DNA of 64,000 nucleotides from JBHGBM01 sp041946965 (lineage in GTDB: Bacteria; Acidobacteriota; Terriglobia; Bryobacterales; Bryobacteraceae), in NCBI GenBank assembly GCA_041946965.1, contig JBHGBM010000030.1, forward strand, positions 1-64,000. Direction: 5' to 3'. Shown piece by piece: positions 43,454 through 51,475 of this stretch. Position numbers and translations under genes: made by a program. How positions within the stretch are numbered: position 1 is the stretch's first letter; every line of letters begins with the position of its first letter. A model generated the notes under the pieces. It ran no database searches. It was not told the origin of the DNA and saw only the letters and a program-made list of their open reading frames with translations.

Positions 43454-45406
43454 ATGAGAATTATGTTGCGAACACAATCGCTCGTGGCCGTGGTCTGTGC
43501 GGCCCTTACGGCCGCGCCGCCGCAGTTGAACGCGCAAAGCGCGCGCGCAGAGGCGCACCAGATCGGGCAGTCCGGTGGTTTCCTCTCGCGGCTCACGCAT
43601 AATTACCGCCCGCCGCGGGTGCCCGCCGCGGACACCTCAAACTCGAACCGCCTGGAGGCGCTGCTGCGCGCGGGAAATCTGTATCTCTCGTTGCAGGACG
43701 CCATCGCGCTGGCGCTGGAGAACAACCTGGATATCGAGATCCAGCGCTACGGCCCGCAGCTCGCCGAGGCGTCCATCCTGCGCGCGCGGGCGGGCGGCTT
43801 CGCGCGCGGCGTGACCACCAGCGTGACCGCGGGTCCGGCCAGCGCCAGTGAAAGCGGACGCGGCGCCGCGCAGACCGGAATCAGCGGCAACGCAGCTTCG
43901 GCGGCGGCCGCCAGCACGGCCACGGTCGGCTCCACGCTGGTCACCCAGACCGGCTCGACCATTCCGAACCTCGATCCGACCATCGTCAGCTCGCTGCGCT
44001 GGAACCACACAAGCACGCCCCAGAGCAGCGCCTTCGTCACCGGGACCAACGCGCTGGTGGCGCGCACGGACACTTCTAGCGTCGCCTTGCAGAAGGGCTT
44101 TCTCACCGGCACCACGTTCAGCCTGACCCTGAGCAACCAGAGCCTGTCGAACAACAACCGCAGCGCGGACTTCAACCCTTCCAACAGTTCCACGCTCGGT
44201 CTGACCGTCACGCAGCGGCTGCTGCAAGGTTTCGGCATCGCCGTGAACTCGCGCCAGATCCAGATCGCGAAGAACAACCGCGAGATCTCCGACCTGACGT
44301 TCAAGAACCAGGTGATTACGACGGTTTCGGCGGTCATGAACCTCTACTGGGACCTGGTGAGCTTCAACGAGGACGTGCGGGTGAAGAAACAATCGCTGGA
44401 CCTCGCCGAGAAGCTTTACAACGACAACAAGAAGCAGGTGGAGGTGGGGACACTGGCGCCCATCGAGATCGTGCGCGCGGAAGCCGAGATGGCCGCCCGG
44501 CAGCAGGACCTCACCATTTCCCAGACGCAGGTGTTGCAGCAGGAGACCATCCTCAAGAACGCGCTGAGCCGCAACGGCGTGGCCAGCCCCAGCGTGGCCG
44601 ACGCCCGCATCATCCCGACCGACCGCATACGGGTTCCGGAAGTGGAGCCCATCGCGCCCGTGCAGGACCTGACCGCCAGTGCGCTGGCAAGCCGGCCCGA
44701 GCTGGCGCAGTCGCGCATGCAGATACGCAACTCGGAGATCAACCTGCGCGGCGACCGCAGCGCCCTGCTGCCCACGCTCGACGCGGTGGTCAGCGTGGCG
44801 AACAACGGCCTCGCGGGCCAGCCGAGCGAGCTTCCGGTGGTGCCGGGCCGGACGCGCAGCCAGAACGCGTTCTTCGTCGGCGGCTACGGGACGGTGTTAA
44901 GCCAGTTGTTCGCGCGGAATTTCCCCGACTACAGCCTGGGCTTCAACCTGAATATCCCGCTGGCGAACCGCGCCGCGCAGGCGGACATGATCAACGACGA
45001 ACTGGCCCTCCGGCAGCAACAGCTTCAGAGGCAGCGCCTGGAGAACCAGGTGCGCGTGGATGTGCAAAACGCGGTGATCGGGGTGCAGCAGGCGCGGGCG
45101 CGTTACCAGGCGTCGGTGAAGGCGCGCGTGCTCCAGGAGCAGACCGTGGACGCGGAGGAGAAGAAATTCGCGCTCGGCGCTTCCACCATCTACAACGTGA
45201 TTTTGGCGCAGCGCGACCTGGCCAACGCCCGGTCCATGGAGGTCGCCGCGACCAGCAATTACAGCAAGGCCAAGGTGGAGCTGGACCGCGCCACGGGTCA
45301 AACGCTCGCCAACAACAACATCTCGATCAACGAAGCCTACCGGGCGCAGGTTTCGCGGCCGCCCGATCCGATTCCCGTCACCGCGCTGGCGCCGGCGCGG
45401 CCCTGA
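43454..45406 (+). CDS. TolC-family outer-membrane efflux protein
   Basis: Outer-membrane channel of tripartite exporters, 650 residues (TolC is about 470), with a leader (LVAVVCAALTAAPPQLNAQ). Two repeats of long helices and beta strands occur: SLQDAIALALENNLDIEIQR begins the first, and the second contains LTASALASRPELAQSRMQIR. The length excess is a Ser/Ala/Thr-rich stretch at about 130-170 and an N-terminal extension before residue 70. The ATG at 43454 was taken; 43463 is also possible. It could serve the adaptors at 917-5990, but nothing in the sequence ties them. Confidence 0.9.
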   Translation: MRIMLRTQSLVAVVCAALTAAPPQLNAQSARAEAHQIGQSGGFLSRLTHNYRPPRVPAADTSNSNRLEALLRAGNLYLSLQDAIALALENNLDIEIQRYGPQLAEASILRARAGGFARGVTTSVTAGPASASESGRGAAQTGISGNAASAAAASTATVGSTLVTQTGSTIPNLDPTIVSSLRWNHTSTPQSSAFVTGTNALVARTDTSSVALQKGFLTGTTFSLTLSNQSLSNNNRSADFNPSNSSTLGLTVTQRLLQGFGIAVNSRQIQIAKNNREISDLTFKNQVITTVSAVMNLYWDLVSFNEDVRVKKQSLDLAEKLYNDNKKQVEVGTLAPIEIVRAEAEMAARQQDLTISQTQVLQQETILKNALSRNGVASPSVADARIIPTDRIRVPEVEPIAPVQDLTASALASRPELAQSRMQIRNSEINLRGDRSALLPTLDAVVSVANNGLAGQPSELPVVPGRTRSQNAFFVGGYGTVLSQLFARNFPDYSLGFNLNIPLANRAAQADMINDELALRQQQLQRQRLENQVRVDVQNAVIGVQQARARYQASVKARVLQEQTVDAEEKKFALGASTIYNVILAQRDLANARSMEVAATSNYSKAKVELDRATGQTLANNNISINEAYRAQVSRPPDPIPVTALAPARP

Positions 45407-45431
45407 CGTCAACGCGCCTTTCTGCCATAGC

Positions 45432-45455
45432 TGCCGCGAAAAGATTGTCGCGGCA
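45432..45455 (+). terminator. hairpin downstream of the TolC-like gene
   Basis: tgccgcga (45432-45439) and tcgcggca (45448-45455) pair perfectly over 8 bp with an 8-nt loop, 26 nt after the stop codon. Only a weak, interrupted A/T stretch follows, so termination strength is uncertain. Confidence 0.45.
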
Positions 45456-45524
45456 CTGCCAAAATTGCACGGCGCGAACCGTCCGTGGAACTGGATGTAT
45501 TTATAAACAAATGCGATCCTGATT

Positions 45525-45539
45525 TGGCACGCGGCTTGC
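45525..45539 (+). promoter_or_regulatory. sigma-54 (RpoN) promoter
   Basis: TGGCAC, five bases, TTGC: an exact match to the -24/-12 consensus, with GG at 45526-45527 and GC at 45538-45539. It lies in a 306-bp gene-free stretch (45407-45712) on the strand of the downstream CPCC-protein and YjbQ genes. Predicted transcription start is about 45551. The rest of this stretch holds the terminator hairpin and the inverted repeat. No enhancer-binding site was recognised. Confidence 0.65.
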
Positions 45540-45566
45540 CTGACAGGAGTTTGTGATTAAGTCGAT

Positions 45567-45686
45567 TCAGGCTCAAGGAGACGTGATTGACCCTCAGCTA
45601 AGACCCGCCAGGCGCCTTCCTTCCGAGCAGTATCCTTCCAGACAGTTCCGCTAAAATCCTTCACAATCACCTCTTCTTGAGCCTGA
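45567..45686. repeat. 23-nt inverted repeat in the leader region of the CPCC-protein gene
   Basis: Arms 45567-45589 and 45664-45686 are complementary over 23 nt, with one G-T wobble and one C-C mismatch, and a 74-nt loop. A sigma-54 transcript from about 45551 would contain both arms and could fold into a long stem ending about 26 nt before the ATG at 45713. Each arm carries a Shine-Dalgarno-like sequence (aaggag on plus; aagagg on minus) leading into tiny open frames that face each other. No target-site duplication flanks it. Confidence 0.7.
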
Positions 45687-45712
45687 CAATCACTCTGTCC
45701 TACCATGGTCGT

Positions 45713-46021
45713 ATGGCGAAGGCGAAGGCCATGTTCGAGGTAGAGTGCCCCTGCTGCCAGGCCACTCTCAAGATCGACCCGGAAACGCGCGCGGTCATTT
45801 CCCACAAAGCGTTCGAAAAGCCGCGCGAGGTGGAAGACCTGGCCGCGGCGGTGGCCCGCCTGAAGGGCGAGGCCGGGCGGCGCGAAGAGGTTTTCCGCAA
45901 ACAGGTGGAAACGCACAAATCGCACGGCCAGGTGCTTTCGAAGAAGTTCGACGAGCTTCTGCGCCAGGCCAAGGAGAATCCGGACGCGCTGCCTCCGCAG
46001 CGCGACATCGACCTGGATTGA
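45713..46021 (+). CDS. conserved small protein with N-terminal CPCC zinc motif
   Basis: Protein of 102 residues. I see MAKAKAMFEVECPCCQATLK, a two-Cys knuckle of the zinc-ribbon type, then a Glu/Lys/Arg-rich helical segment (about 25-85, REVEDLAAAVARLKGEAGRR) able to form a coiled coil, and an acidic tail (RDIDLD). A second Cys pair is absent, so zinc binding would need a dimer. The ATG at 45713 was chosen over one at 45677 because of the compact family-like start. It is followed 15 nt later by the YjbQ gene. Function unknown. Confidence 0.72.
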   Translation: MAKAKAMFEVECPCCQATLKIDPETRAVISHKAFEKPREVEDLAAAVARLKGEAGRREEVFRKQVETHKSHGQVLSKKFDELLRQAKENPDALPPQRDIDLD

Positions 46022-46036
46022 GCACCAGCGCACAGC

Positions 46037-46456
46037 ATGCCCGTGTTTCAAAAAACCTTTCGCGTCTCCACCAAGGGGAACTGCGACGTGCTGGACATCA
46101 CGCCGCAGGTGGAGCGCATCGTTGCCGAAAGCAAGATCCGCAGCGGCGTCGTGAATGTCGCCGGCAACGGATCCACGCTGGGCATCACCACGCTGGAGTA
46201 CGAATCCGGCTGCGTGGCGGACCTGCGGCGGGCGCTCGAAAAGATCGCACCGTCAAGCTCGGATTACGCGCACAATGCGCGCTGGAACGACGATAACGGC
46301 TACTCGCACCTGCGCAGCGCGCTGATCGGTACGGCCAGATCGTTCCCCGTCATCAACGGCGAAACCGGCACGGGCGCCTGGCAGCAGATCGTGCTGTGCG
46401 ATTTCGACAGCCGCCCGCGCGACCGGCAGATCACCGTGACGGTGGTGGGGGAGTGA
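46037..46456 (+). CDS. YjbQ-family protein (secondary thiamine-phosphate synthase-like)
   Basis: UPF0047/YjbQ protein of 139 residues. Family positions are visible in the segment GNGSTLGITTLEYESGCVAD, YAHNARWNDDNGYSHLRSA and GTGAWQQIVLCDFDSRPRDR. Some family members complement thiamine-phosphate synthase mutants, but the physiological reaction is unclear. It is co-directional with the CPCC gene, 15 nt apart. Its last 26 nt overlap the convergent gamma-glutamyltransferase gene. Confidence 0.9.
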   Translation: MPVFQKTFRVSTKGNCDVLDITPQVERIVAESKIRSGVVNVAGNGSTLGITTLEYESGCVADLRRALEKIAPSSSDYAHNARWNDDNGYSHLRSALIGTARSFPVINGETGTGAWQQIVLCDFDSRPRDRQITVTVVGE

Positions 46457-48122
46457 AGTAGGGCGCGGGTTCGGGGACGGCGGCGCCGTCCTTACGCGGC
46501 GACGACGCTCCGTAATTCACCCCGGCGGCGGCATCGTGCAGCACCGCCTGCCCGCCGCCCACCTGCATGGAGTAGTCGCCCAGCACAGTGAGCACGTGCC
46601 CGCGCGCGGTCAGCGTGTCCCGCACCTGCGGGGCGACGCGGCGTTCGATGCTCAAGTCGCAGCCGCCGAAAGTCAGCTTGGTGAAGCGCGGCGCCTCGAG
46701 CGCGGCCTGTATGTTCATCCCGTGGTCCGCCACGTTGGAGACGAACTGCGCGTGCGCCTGCGCCTGGTTGAGCCCGCCCATGATGCCGAAACCCATGCGC
46801 GTTTCGCCCCGTTCCATGAACCCCGGGATGATGGTGTGGAACGGACGCTTGCGTGGGGCGAGCAGGTTGGGATGCCCCGCCTCGAGCGTAAACAGCGCCC
46901 CGCGGTTGTGCAGGTGGAACCCGTAATCGTCCACCGCGATGCCGGAGCCGAACGCCAGGTAAATGCTCTGGATCAGCGAGACGATGTTGCCCTCGCGGTC
47001 CACCGCCGCGAGGTAAATGGTGTCGCCGCCCGGCTCCGGCGGATTGCCGGGCGCCGCCTGGCACCGCGCGCGGGTGGCGTCGATGAGCTTCGCGCGCCCG
47101 GCCGCGTAAGGTTTCGAAAGCAGCCCGGCGACGGGAACGGAGGCGAAACGCGGATCGGCCACGTAGCGCGCCAGGTCGGCATAGGCCAGCTTCTGCGCCT
47201 CGATCTTGTAGTGCAGGTCGCCGGCGCTCTGCGGCCCCAGGCGCGCGAGCGGAAAACGCTCCATGATGTTCAGCATCTGGAGCGCGGCGATGCCCTGCCC
47301 GTTGGGCGGCAGCTCGTAGACCTTCCAGCCGCGGTACTCGGTGGCGATGGGATCCACCCATTCGGCCTGGTACTCGGCGAGATCGGCGGCGGCCATGGTT
47401 CCGCCCAGCCGCTCCGACGTCTTGAGAAGCGCCTTGGCGATTGCGCCGCGGTAAAACGCTCCGGCGCCCCCGGCCGCGATCGCTTCGAGCGCGAGAGCGA
47501 GCCTTGGGTTGCGGAACATCCCGCCCACCCGCGGGGCCGGCAGAAACACGCCGCGCGAGTTCGGATCCGCCGCGAGTTTGGCTTCCGAGTTGCGCCAGGT
47601 TTCCGAGATCAGTTCCGTGACGGGGAAGCCGCTGCGCGCGTAGTAGATCGCCGGCGCGAACAGCTCGCGCCACGGCATCCGCCCGAAGCGCTGGTGGAGC
47701 TGCTCCCATCCCGCCACGCATCCCGGAACCGTGACGGAATGTATGCCGCCCGCCGGCATCGCCGTGTGTCCGGCGGCTTTCAGCCGCTCCGGCGTCAGCG
47801 CGGCCGGCGACCAGCCGCTGGCATTGAGCCCGTACAGGCGGCGGGATCCGGCGTCCCAGTAGATGACGAAGAGATCGCCGCCGATGCCGTTCATCATGGG
47901 CTCGACCACCCCCAGAACGGCGTTGGCGACGATGGCGGCGTCGATGGCGGAGGCGCCGCGCGCCAGCGCCTGCGCGCCGGCCTGCGAGGCAAGGGTCTGG
48001 CTGGTGGCCACGATCCCCTGCTGCGAGATCACCATGGACCGCGCATAGTTGCGGTCCTGAGCCTCTGCAAACATGGAACAAAGAACGAACGCGCACAAGG
48101 CGCGCCCGGCGATGTGGGTCAC
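46431..48122 (-). CDS. gamma-glutamyltransferase family protein
   Basis: Ntn-hydrolase of 563 residues, exported (RALCAFVLCSMFAEAQ leader). Autoprocessing would occur before the Thr of GGDTIYLAAVDREGNIVSL, which becomes the nucleophile; MNGIGGDLFVIYWD and the Gly-rich oxyanion loop also fit. It would cleave gamma-glutamyl compounds such as glutathione in the periplasm. The start is a GTG at 48122, 5 nt after the stop of the TPR gene; the reading frame is open further upstream but lies in that gene. Confidence 0.9.
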   Translation of the reverse strand: MTHIAGRALCAFVLCSMFAEAQDRNYARSMVISQQGIVATSQTLASQAGAQALARGASAIDAAIVANAVLGVVEPMMNGIGGDLFVIYWDAGSRRLYGLNASGWSPAALTPERLKAAGHTAMPAGGIHSVTVPGCVAGWEQLHQRFGRMPWRELFAPAIYYARSGFPVTELISETWRNSEAKLAADPNSRGVFLPAPRVGGMFRNPRLALALEAIAAGGAGAFYRGAIAKALLKTSERLGGTMAAADLAEYQAEWVDPIATEYRGWKVYELPPNGQGIAALQMLNIMERFPLARLGPQSAGDLHYKIEAQKLAYADLARYVADPRFASVPVAGLLSKPYAAGRAKLIDATRARCQAAPGNPPEPGGDTIYLAAVDREGNIVSLIQSIYLAFGSGIAVDDYGFHLHNRGALFTLEAGHPNLLAPRKRPFHTIIPGFMERGETRMGFGIMGGLNQAQAHAQFVSNVADHGMNIQAALEAPRFTKLTFGGCDLSIERRVAPQVRDTLTARGHVLTVLGDYSMQVGGGQAVLHDAAAGVNYGASSPRKDGAAVPEPAPYFTPPPPSR

Positions 48123-48127
48123 GATGG

Positions 48128-49402
48128 TTATGGTTGTTGCCGCGCTCCCGCCAGCTTCTCCAGTTCGCTCAACTGCCCGCGCACCGTCTCGGCGTCGGTC
48201 GCGTTGGGTGCGAACTTGAGGTAATTGCGCAAATTTTCCGCCGCCGCGCCGTATTCGCGCCGGTCGGCAAGGATGATCCCCAGCAGGTGATTCACCTTGG
48301 GGAAGCGGTGCGCCGTGTCCAGCTTCTGCGCTTCCCGCGCGCTCTTCTCCGCGGCCTCGACCTTGCCCAGGTTGTAGTTGGCCACGGAGTTGTAGAAATA
48401 CGCCTGCGGGAAATCCACCGGGTCGAGCCGGATCAGCCGGTCGGTGGTGTCGGCTACTTCCTGCCACTTCCGGTCGCGCGCGGCGAGGCCGGCAAGCTGC
48501 ATGTAGGGATGCAGGTACTTGCCGTCGGCCTCCAGCGAGGCGGCGTAGCACTTGCGCGCCTCTTCCGCGTTGTTCTGCGCCTCGTGCACCCGGCCCAGCT
48601 CGTACCAGGCCGCGGCGTACTTGGGGTACGCGGTGACGGCCTTTTGCAGCTCCTTCTGCGCGTTGGCGAGCTTCTTCTTCTTCAGCTCGTCGCGCCCCTT
48701 TTCGTAAGCCTTCTTGGCGTCCTTGGGGGCGTTCAGACTGGTGATGCTGATGGTGGTGCCCTCTACGTTAGCGAGCCGGTGCAAAATGATGACGCCCACG
48801 TCGGGATTGTCCATCATGCGGCGTCCGGCCAGCATCACGGATTCGGACCGGAAGCCGGCCAGCGAAGCGCGCAGCTCGCAGCCCATGAGCTGCTGCTCGG
48901 TGAGGCCGCGTCCCTGTCCGGGGAAGCCGAAGCCGCCGGTGCGCTGCCCCGTGGACATGGGCCCGTCAAAGGGACTATCCGCAGTGGAGCTGACGCTGGC
49001 ATCCGCCATCACAGTCGAATTCATGCCGAGCTGGATGCTGAAGTGACCCTTGGAATCGGTGTAGGCTTCCGGGCGCGGAACGCCGTTGCACACGCGCTCG
49101 ATGACCACCGAGTCGGGCGGCGGCGTGCCGTCGCTCAGCATGACCTTGCCGGAGAGAAAGATCGGCCGCGGCATGTCTTCCATGCGGCCCGGCGGCTGTT
49201 GCTGCCCGGGCAGCCGGCGGGTATCCGGCGTCGGCATCGGGGTGGGCTGCGCTCCGGGCCGGCCCGTGCCGCCCGTCGAGCCGCCGGGAGATGGCGAAGG
49301 TGAGGGCTGCGGCGCCGGTTGCGGCGCCGGTTGGGTTTCCTGCCCCGCGGCCGCCAGTGCGGCAACCGCGATCATCGTAGCAAGCCGGATCGGTTTGCGC
49401 AT
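48128..49402 (-). CDS. exported TPR-repeat protein
   Basis: Protein of 424 residues with a leader (LATMIAVAALAAAGQ) followed by a Pro/Gln/Thr-rich linker (about 20-75), a carboxypeptidase-regulatory-like beta domain (about 80-210) and at least three tetratricopeptide repeats at about 250-420 (AVTAYPKYAAAWYELGRVHE; NAEEARKCYAASLEADGKYL). It could be a protein-binding scaffold in the periplasm. The ATG at 49402, preceded by GGAAGGGG, was preferred over 49432. Transcribed with the transpeptidase. Confidence 0.85.
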   Translation of the reverse strand: MRKPIRLATMIAVAALAAAGQETQPAPQPAPQPSPSPSPGGSTGGTGRPGAQPTPMPTPDTRRLPGQQQPPGRMEDMPRPIFLSGKVMLSDGTPPPDSVVIERVCNGVPRPEAYTDSKGHFSIQLGMNSTVMADASVSSTADSPFDGPMSTGQRTGGFGFPGQGRGLTEQQLMGCELRASLAGFRSESVMLAGRRMMDNPDVGVIILHRLANVEGTTISITSLNAPKDAKKAYEKGRDELKKKKLANAQKELQKAVTAYPKYAAAWYELGRVHEAQNNAEEARKCYAASLEADGKYLHPYMQLAGLAARDRKWQEVADTTDRLIRLDPVDFPQAYFYNSVANYNLGKVEAAEKSAREAQKLDTAHRFPKVNHLLGIILADRREYGAAAENLRNYLKFAPNATDAETVRGQLSELEKLAGARQQP

Positions 49403-49452
49403 AATGCTGCCCCTTCCGTGCGACTTCCCCATTATCTCACGCGCAGGACCAC

Positions 49453-49484
49453 TATAATGGGCTGTTTTACACCCGTAAAAGGAG
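49453..49484 (+). promoter_or_regulatory. -10 box and Shine-Dalgarno of the asparaginase gene
   Basis: A perfect TATAAT (49453-49458) with no recognisable -35 hexamer, followed by a strong ribosome-binding site AAAAGGAG (49477-49484) 7 nt before the GTG at 49492. The Shine-Dalgarno fixes GTG as the start. Confidence 0.55.
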
Positions 49485-49491
49485 ACACGCA

Positions 49492-50547
49492 GTGAGCCAG
49501 ACGAATCTCAGCAGGCGCGCCGTGATGATGGGGGCGGCGGCGCTGCCGGCGGCAGCCCATATGGCGGCGGCGAAAGCAATCGTCATCAGCAGCGCCAACG
49601 GATTGCGCGCCTGCCAGCGCGCCATGGAAGTGTTGCGAAGCGGCGGCGATACGCTGGACGCGGTGATCGCCGGGGTGAATATCAACGAAGAGGATCCGGA
49701 GGATAGCTCGGTCGGCTACGGCGGGTTGCCCAACGAAGAGGGCGTGGTCGAACTGGACGCCAGCGTGATGCACGGACCCTCGCGCCGCGCGGGCGCCGTG
49801 GGGGCCCTGCGGAACATCAAGACGCCTTCCAAGGTAGCCAAGCTGGTGATGGAGCAGACCGACCACATCATGCTGGTGGGAGAGGGAGCTCTGCGGTTCG
49901 CCCGCGCGCAGGGCTTCAAGGAGGAGAACCTGCTGACGGAGAAATCGCGGCAGGCGTGGCTGGCCTGGAAACAGTCGCAGCGCGATTCCGGCGGCCACAA
50001 CAACTGGGGACCGGGGCTGGACGCGCCGCGCCCGAAGAAAACCGCCTGGATCGAGGAGGTGGTCGCACACCCGCCCACCGGCACCATCAACTGCCTGGCG
50101 CTGAACGCCAAGGGCGAGATGTCCGGAGTGACCACAACCAGCGGCCTGGCGTGGAAGATTCCGGGGCGCGTCGGCGATTCACCCATCATCGGCGCGGGGC
50201 TCTACGTGGACCAGGACGTGGGCGCGGCGGGGTCCACCGGGCGCGGCGAGGAGAACATCCGCGTGGCCGGCGCGCACACCATCGTCGAAAACATGCGCCA
50301 CGGCATGAGTCCCGCCGACGCCTGTCTCGACGTGCTGAAACGCATTGCGCGGAATTTCGATAACGACCGCGCGATTCTGGAGAAGTTCGACATCAACTTC
50401 TATGCGCTGCGCAGGGATGGCGCTTACGCCGGAGCGTCGTTGTGGAACGGCGTGATGCGGCGCGGAGCTTTCGTCTCGCGGCAGTTCGCGGTGAACGACG
50501 GCGGCGCGAGCCGGCTGGAGAATTGCGTGTTCCTGTTGAAGCGGTAG
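49492..50547 (+). CDS. exported N4-(beta-N-acetylglucosaminyl)-L-asparaginase-type Ntn-hydrolase
   Basis: Glycosylasparaginase-family enzyme of 351 residues with a twin-arginine-type leader (LSRRAVMMGAAALPAAAHMA). Autocleavage would expose the Thr in PTGTINCLALNAKGEMSGVT; after it, SGLAWKIPGRVGDSPIIGAG is the diagnostic segment. It would release aspartate from N-glycosylated asparagine. The usual HDTIG cleavage motif is GTIN here: the Asp before Thr is replaced by Gly, which may slow self-processing. Its stop abuts the convergent dehydrogenase gene. Confidence 0.9.
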   Translation: MSQTNLSRRAVMMGAAALPAAAHMAAAKAIVISSANGLRACQRAMEVLRSGGDTLDAVIAGVNINEEDPEDSSVGYGGLPNEEGVVELDASVMHGPSRRAGAVGALRNIKTPSKVAKLVMEQTDHIMLVGEGALRFARAQGFKEENLLTEKSRQAWLAWKQSQRDSGGHNNWGPGLDAPRPKKTAWIEEVVAHPPTGTINCLALNAKGEMSGVTTTSGLAWKIPGRVGDSPIIGAGLYVDQDVGAAGSTGRGEENIRVAGAHTIVENMRHGMSPADACLDVLKRIARNFDNDRAILEKFDINFYALRRDGAYAGASLWNGVMRRGAFVSRQFAVNDGGASRLENCVFLLKR

Positions 50548-51471
50548 TTACTTGCCCGCGGCGTTTTTCAAGAACTCCAGCACGAACCCGTCTCGCCGCG
50601 CCTTGACTTCTTCGAGCTTCCCGGCCGGCCAGTCGTAAAAGCCCTTGCCGGCCTTGGCGCCCAGTTCGCCGCGCGCGATCATCTCCCGCATGATGTCCGG
50701 GCCGTGCGGTTCGTTGTTCAGGTCGCGGGAGACGTAATCCACCACGGCGAATCCCAGGTCGAGCCCGACCACGTCCTGGTGCTCCAGGATGCCGTAAACC
50801 GGCAGCCGCAGGCCGAAGCCGGTGCGCGCGGCAAGGTCCACATCGGCGGCATCCGCAATGCCTTCGGCCACGATGTGCGCCGCCTCCCGCACCAGCGCCA
50901 TTTGCAGGCGGTTGCCCAACTGCCCCGGACGGTCCTTCTTCACCAGGACAGGAGTCTTGCCGCAGCGCGCCAGCAGGTCTCGCACGGCCAGCGCAATCTC
51001 GCCGGAGGTCTTTTCGCCCTTGACGATCTCGACCAGCGGCATCAGATGCGGCGGGTTCCAGAAATGCGTGGTAAGCACGCGCTCCGGCCTGTGGCAGCGC
51101 GCGGCGATGCTGGTGATGCTGATGCCGGAAGTGTTGGAGGCGAGCACGGCGCCGGGCGGCGCGAGAGAGTCCAGCCGTTCGAAAATCTCCTGCTTGAAAG
51201 CCAGGCTTTCGGGACCGGATTCCACCACCAAGTCGGCCCGCGCCACGGCGGCCTCGAAGTCGGTGGAAGCGGCCAGCGCGGGCGCCTGTTCGATCAGGCC
51301 GTGCTCCTCGAGCAGCCGCGCCTGGGCGCGCGCCGCCTCCAGGCCGCGGCGTGCGCCTTCCCCGGTGCGGGACAGGATCACCGTGCTCAGCCCGCCGGTG
51401 GCGAGCGTGACGGCGATGCCCGGCCCCATCATGCCGGTGCCGATAACGGCCGCGGTGCGAAATTCGCGCAT
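50548..51471 (-). CDS. 3-hydroxyacyl-CoA dehydrogenase
   Basis: NAD-dependent oxidoreductase of 307 residues, Rossmann motif AAVIGTGMMGPGIAVTLATG. The catalytic His is in THFWNPPHLMPLVEIVKG, and the conserved Ser-Asn (ASNTSGISITSI) precedes it; the C-terminal helical domain ends with AKAGKGFYDWP. It acts in beta-oxidation or a related hydroxyacid pathway. It is 4 nt downstream of the GH88 gene on the same strand; no other fatty-acid gene is near. Confidence 0.92.
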   Translation of the reverse strand: MREFRTAAVIGTGMMGPGIAVTLATGGLSTVILSRTGEGARRGLEAARAQARLLEEHGLIEQAPALAASTDFEAAVARADLVVESGPESLAFKQEIFERLDSLAPPGAVLASNTSGISITSIAARCHRPERVLTTHFWNPPHLMPLVEIVKGEKTSGEIALAVRDLLARCGKTPVLVKKDRPGQLGNRLQMALVREAAHIVAEGIADAADVDLAARTGFGLRLPVYGILEHQDVVGLDLGFAVVDYVSRDLNNEPHGPDIMREMIARGELGAKAGKGFYDWPAGKLEEVKARRDGFVLEFLKNAAGK

Positions 51472-51475
51472 GGGT

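Noticed and set aside
45567..45686. Inverted repeat as a MITE or IS remnant
   Set aside because: No target-site duplication is seen at its borders and no other copy occurs in the window; a leader structure is simpler. A genome-wide search could reopen this.
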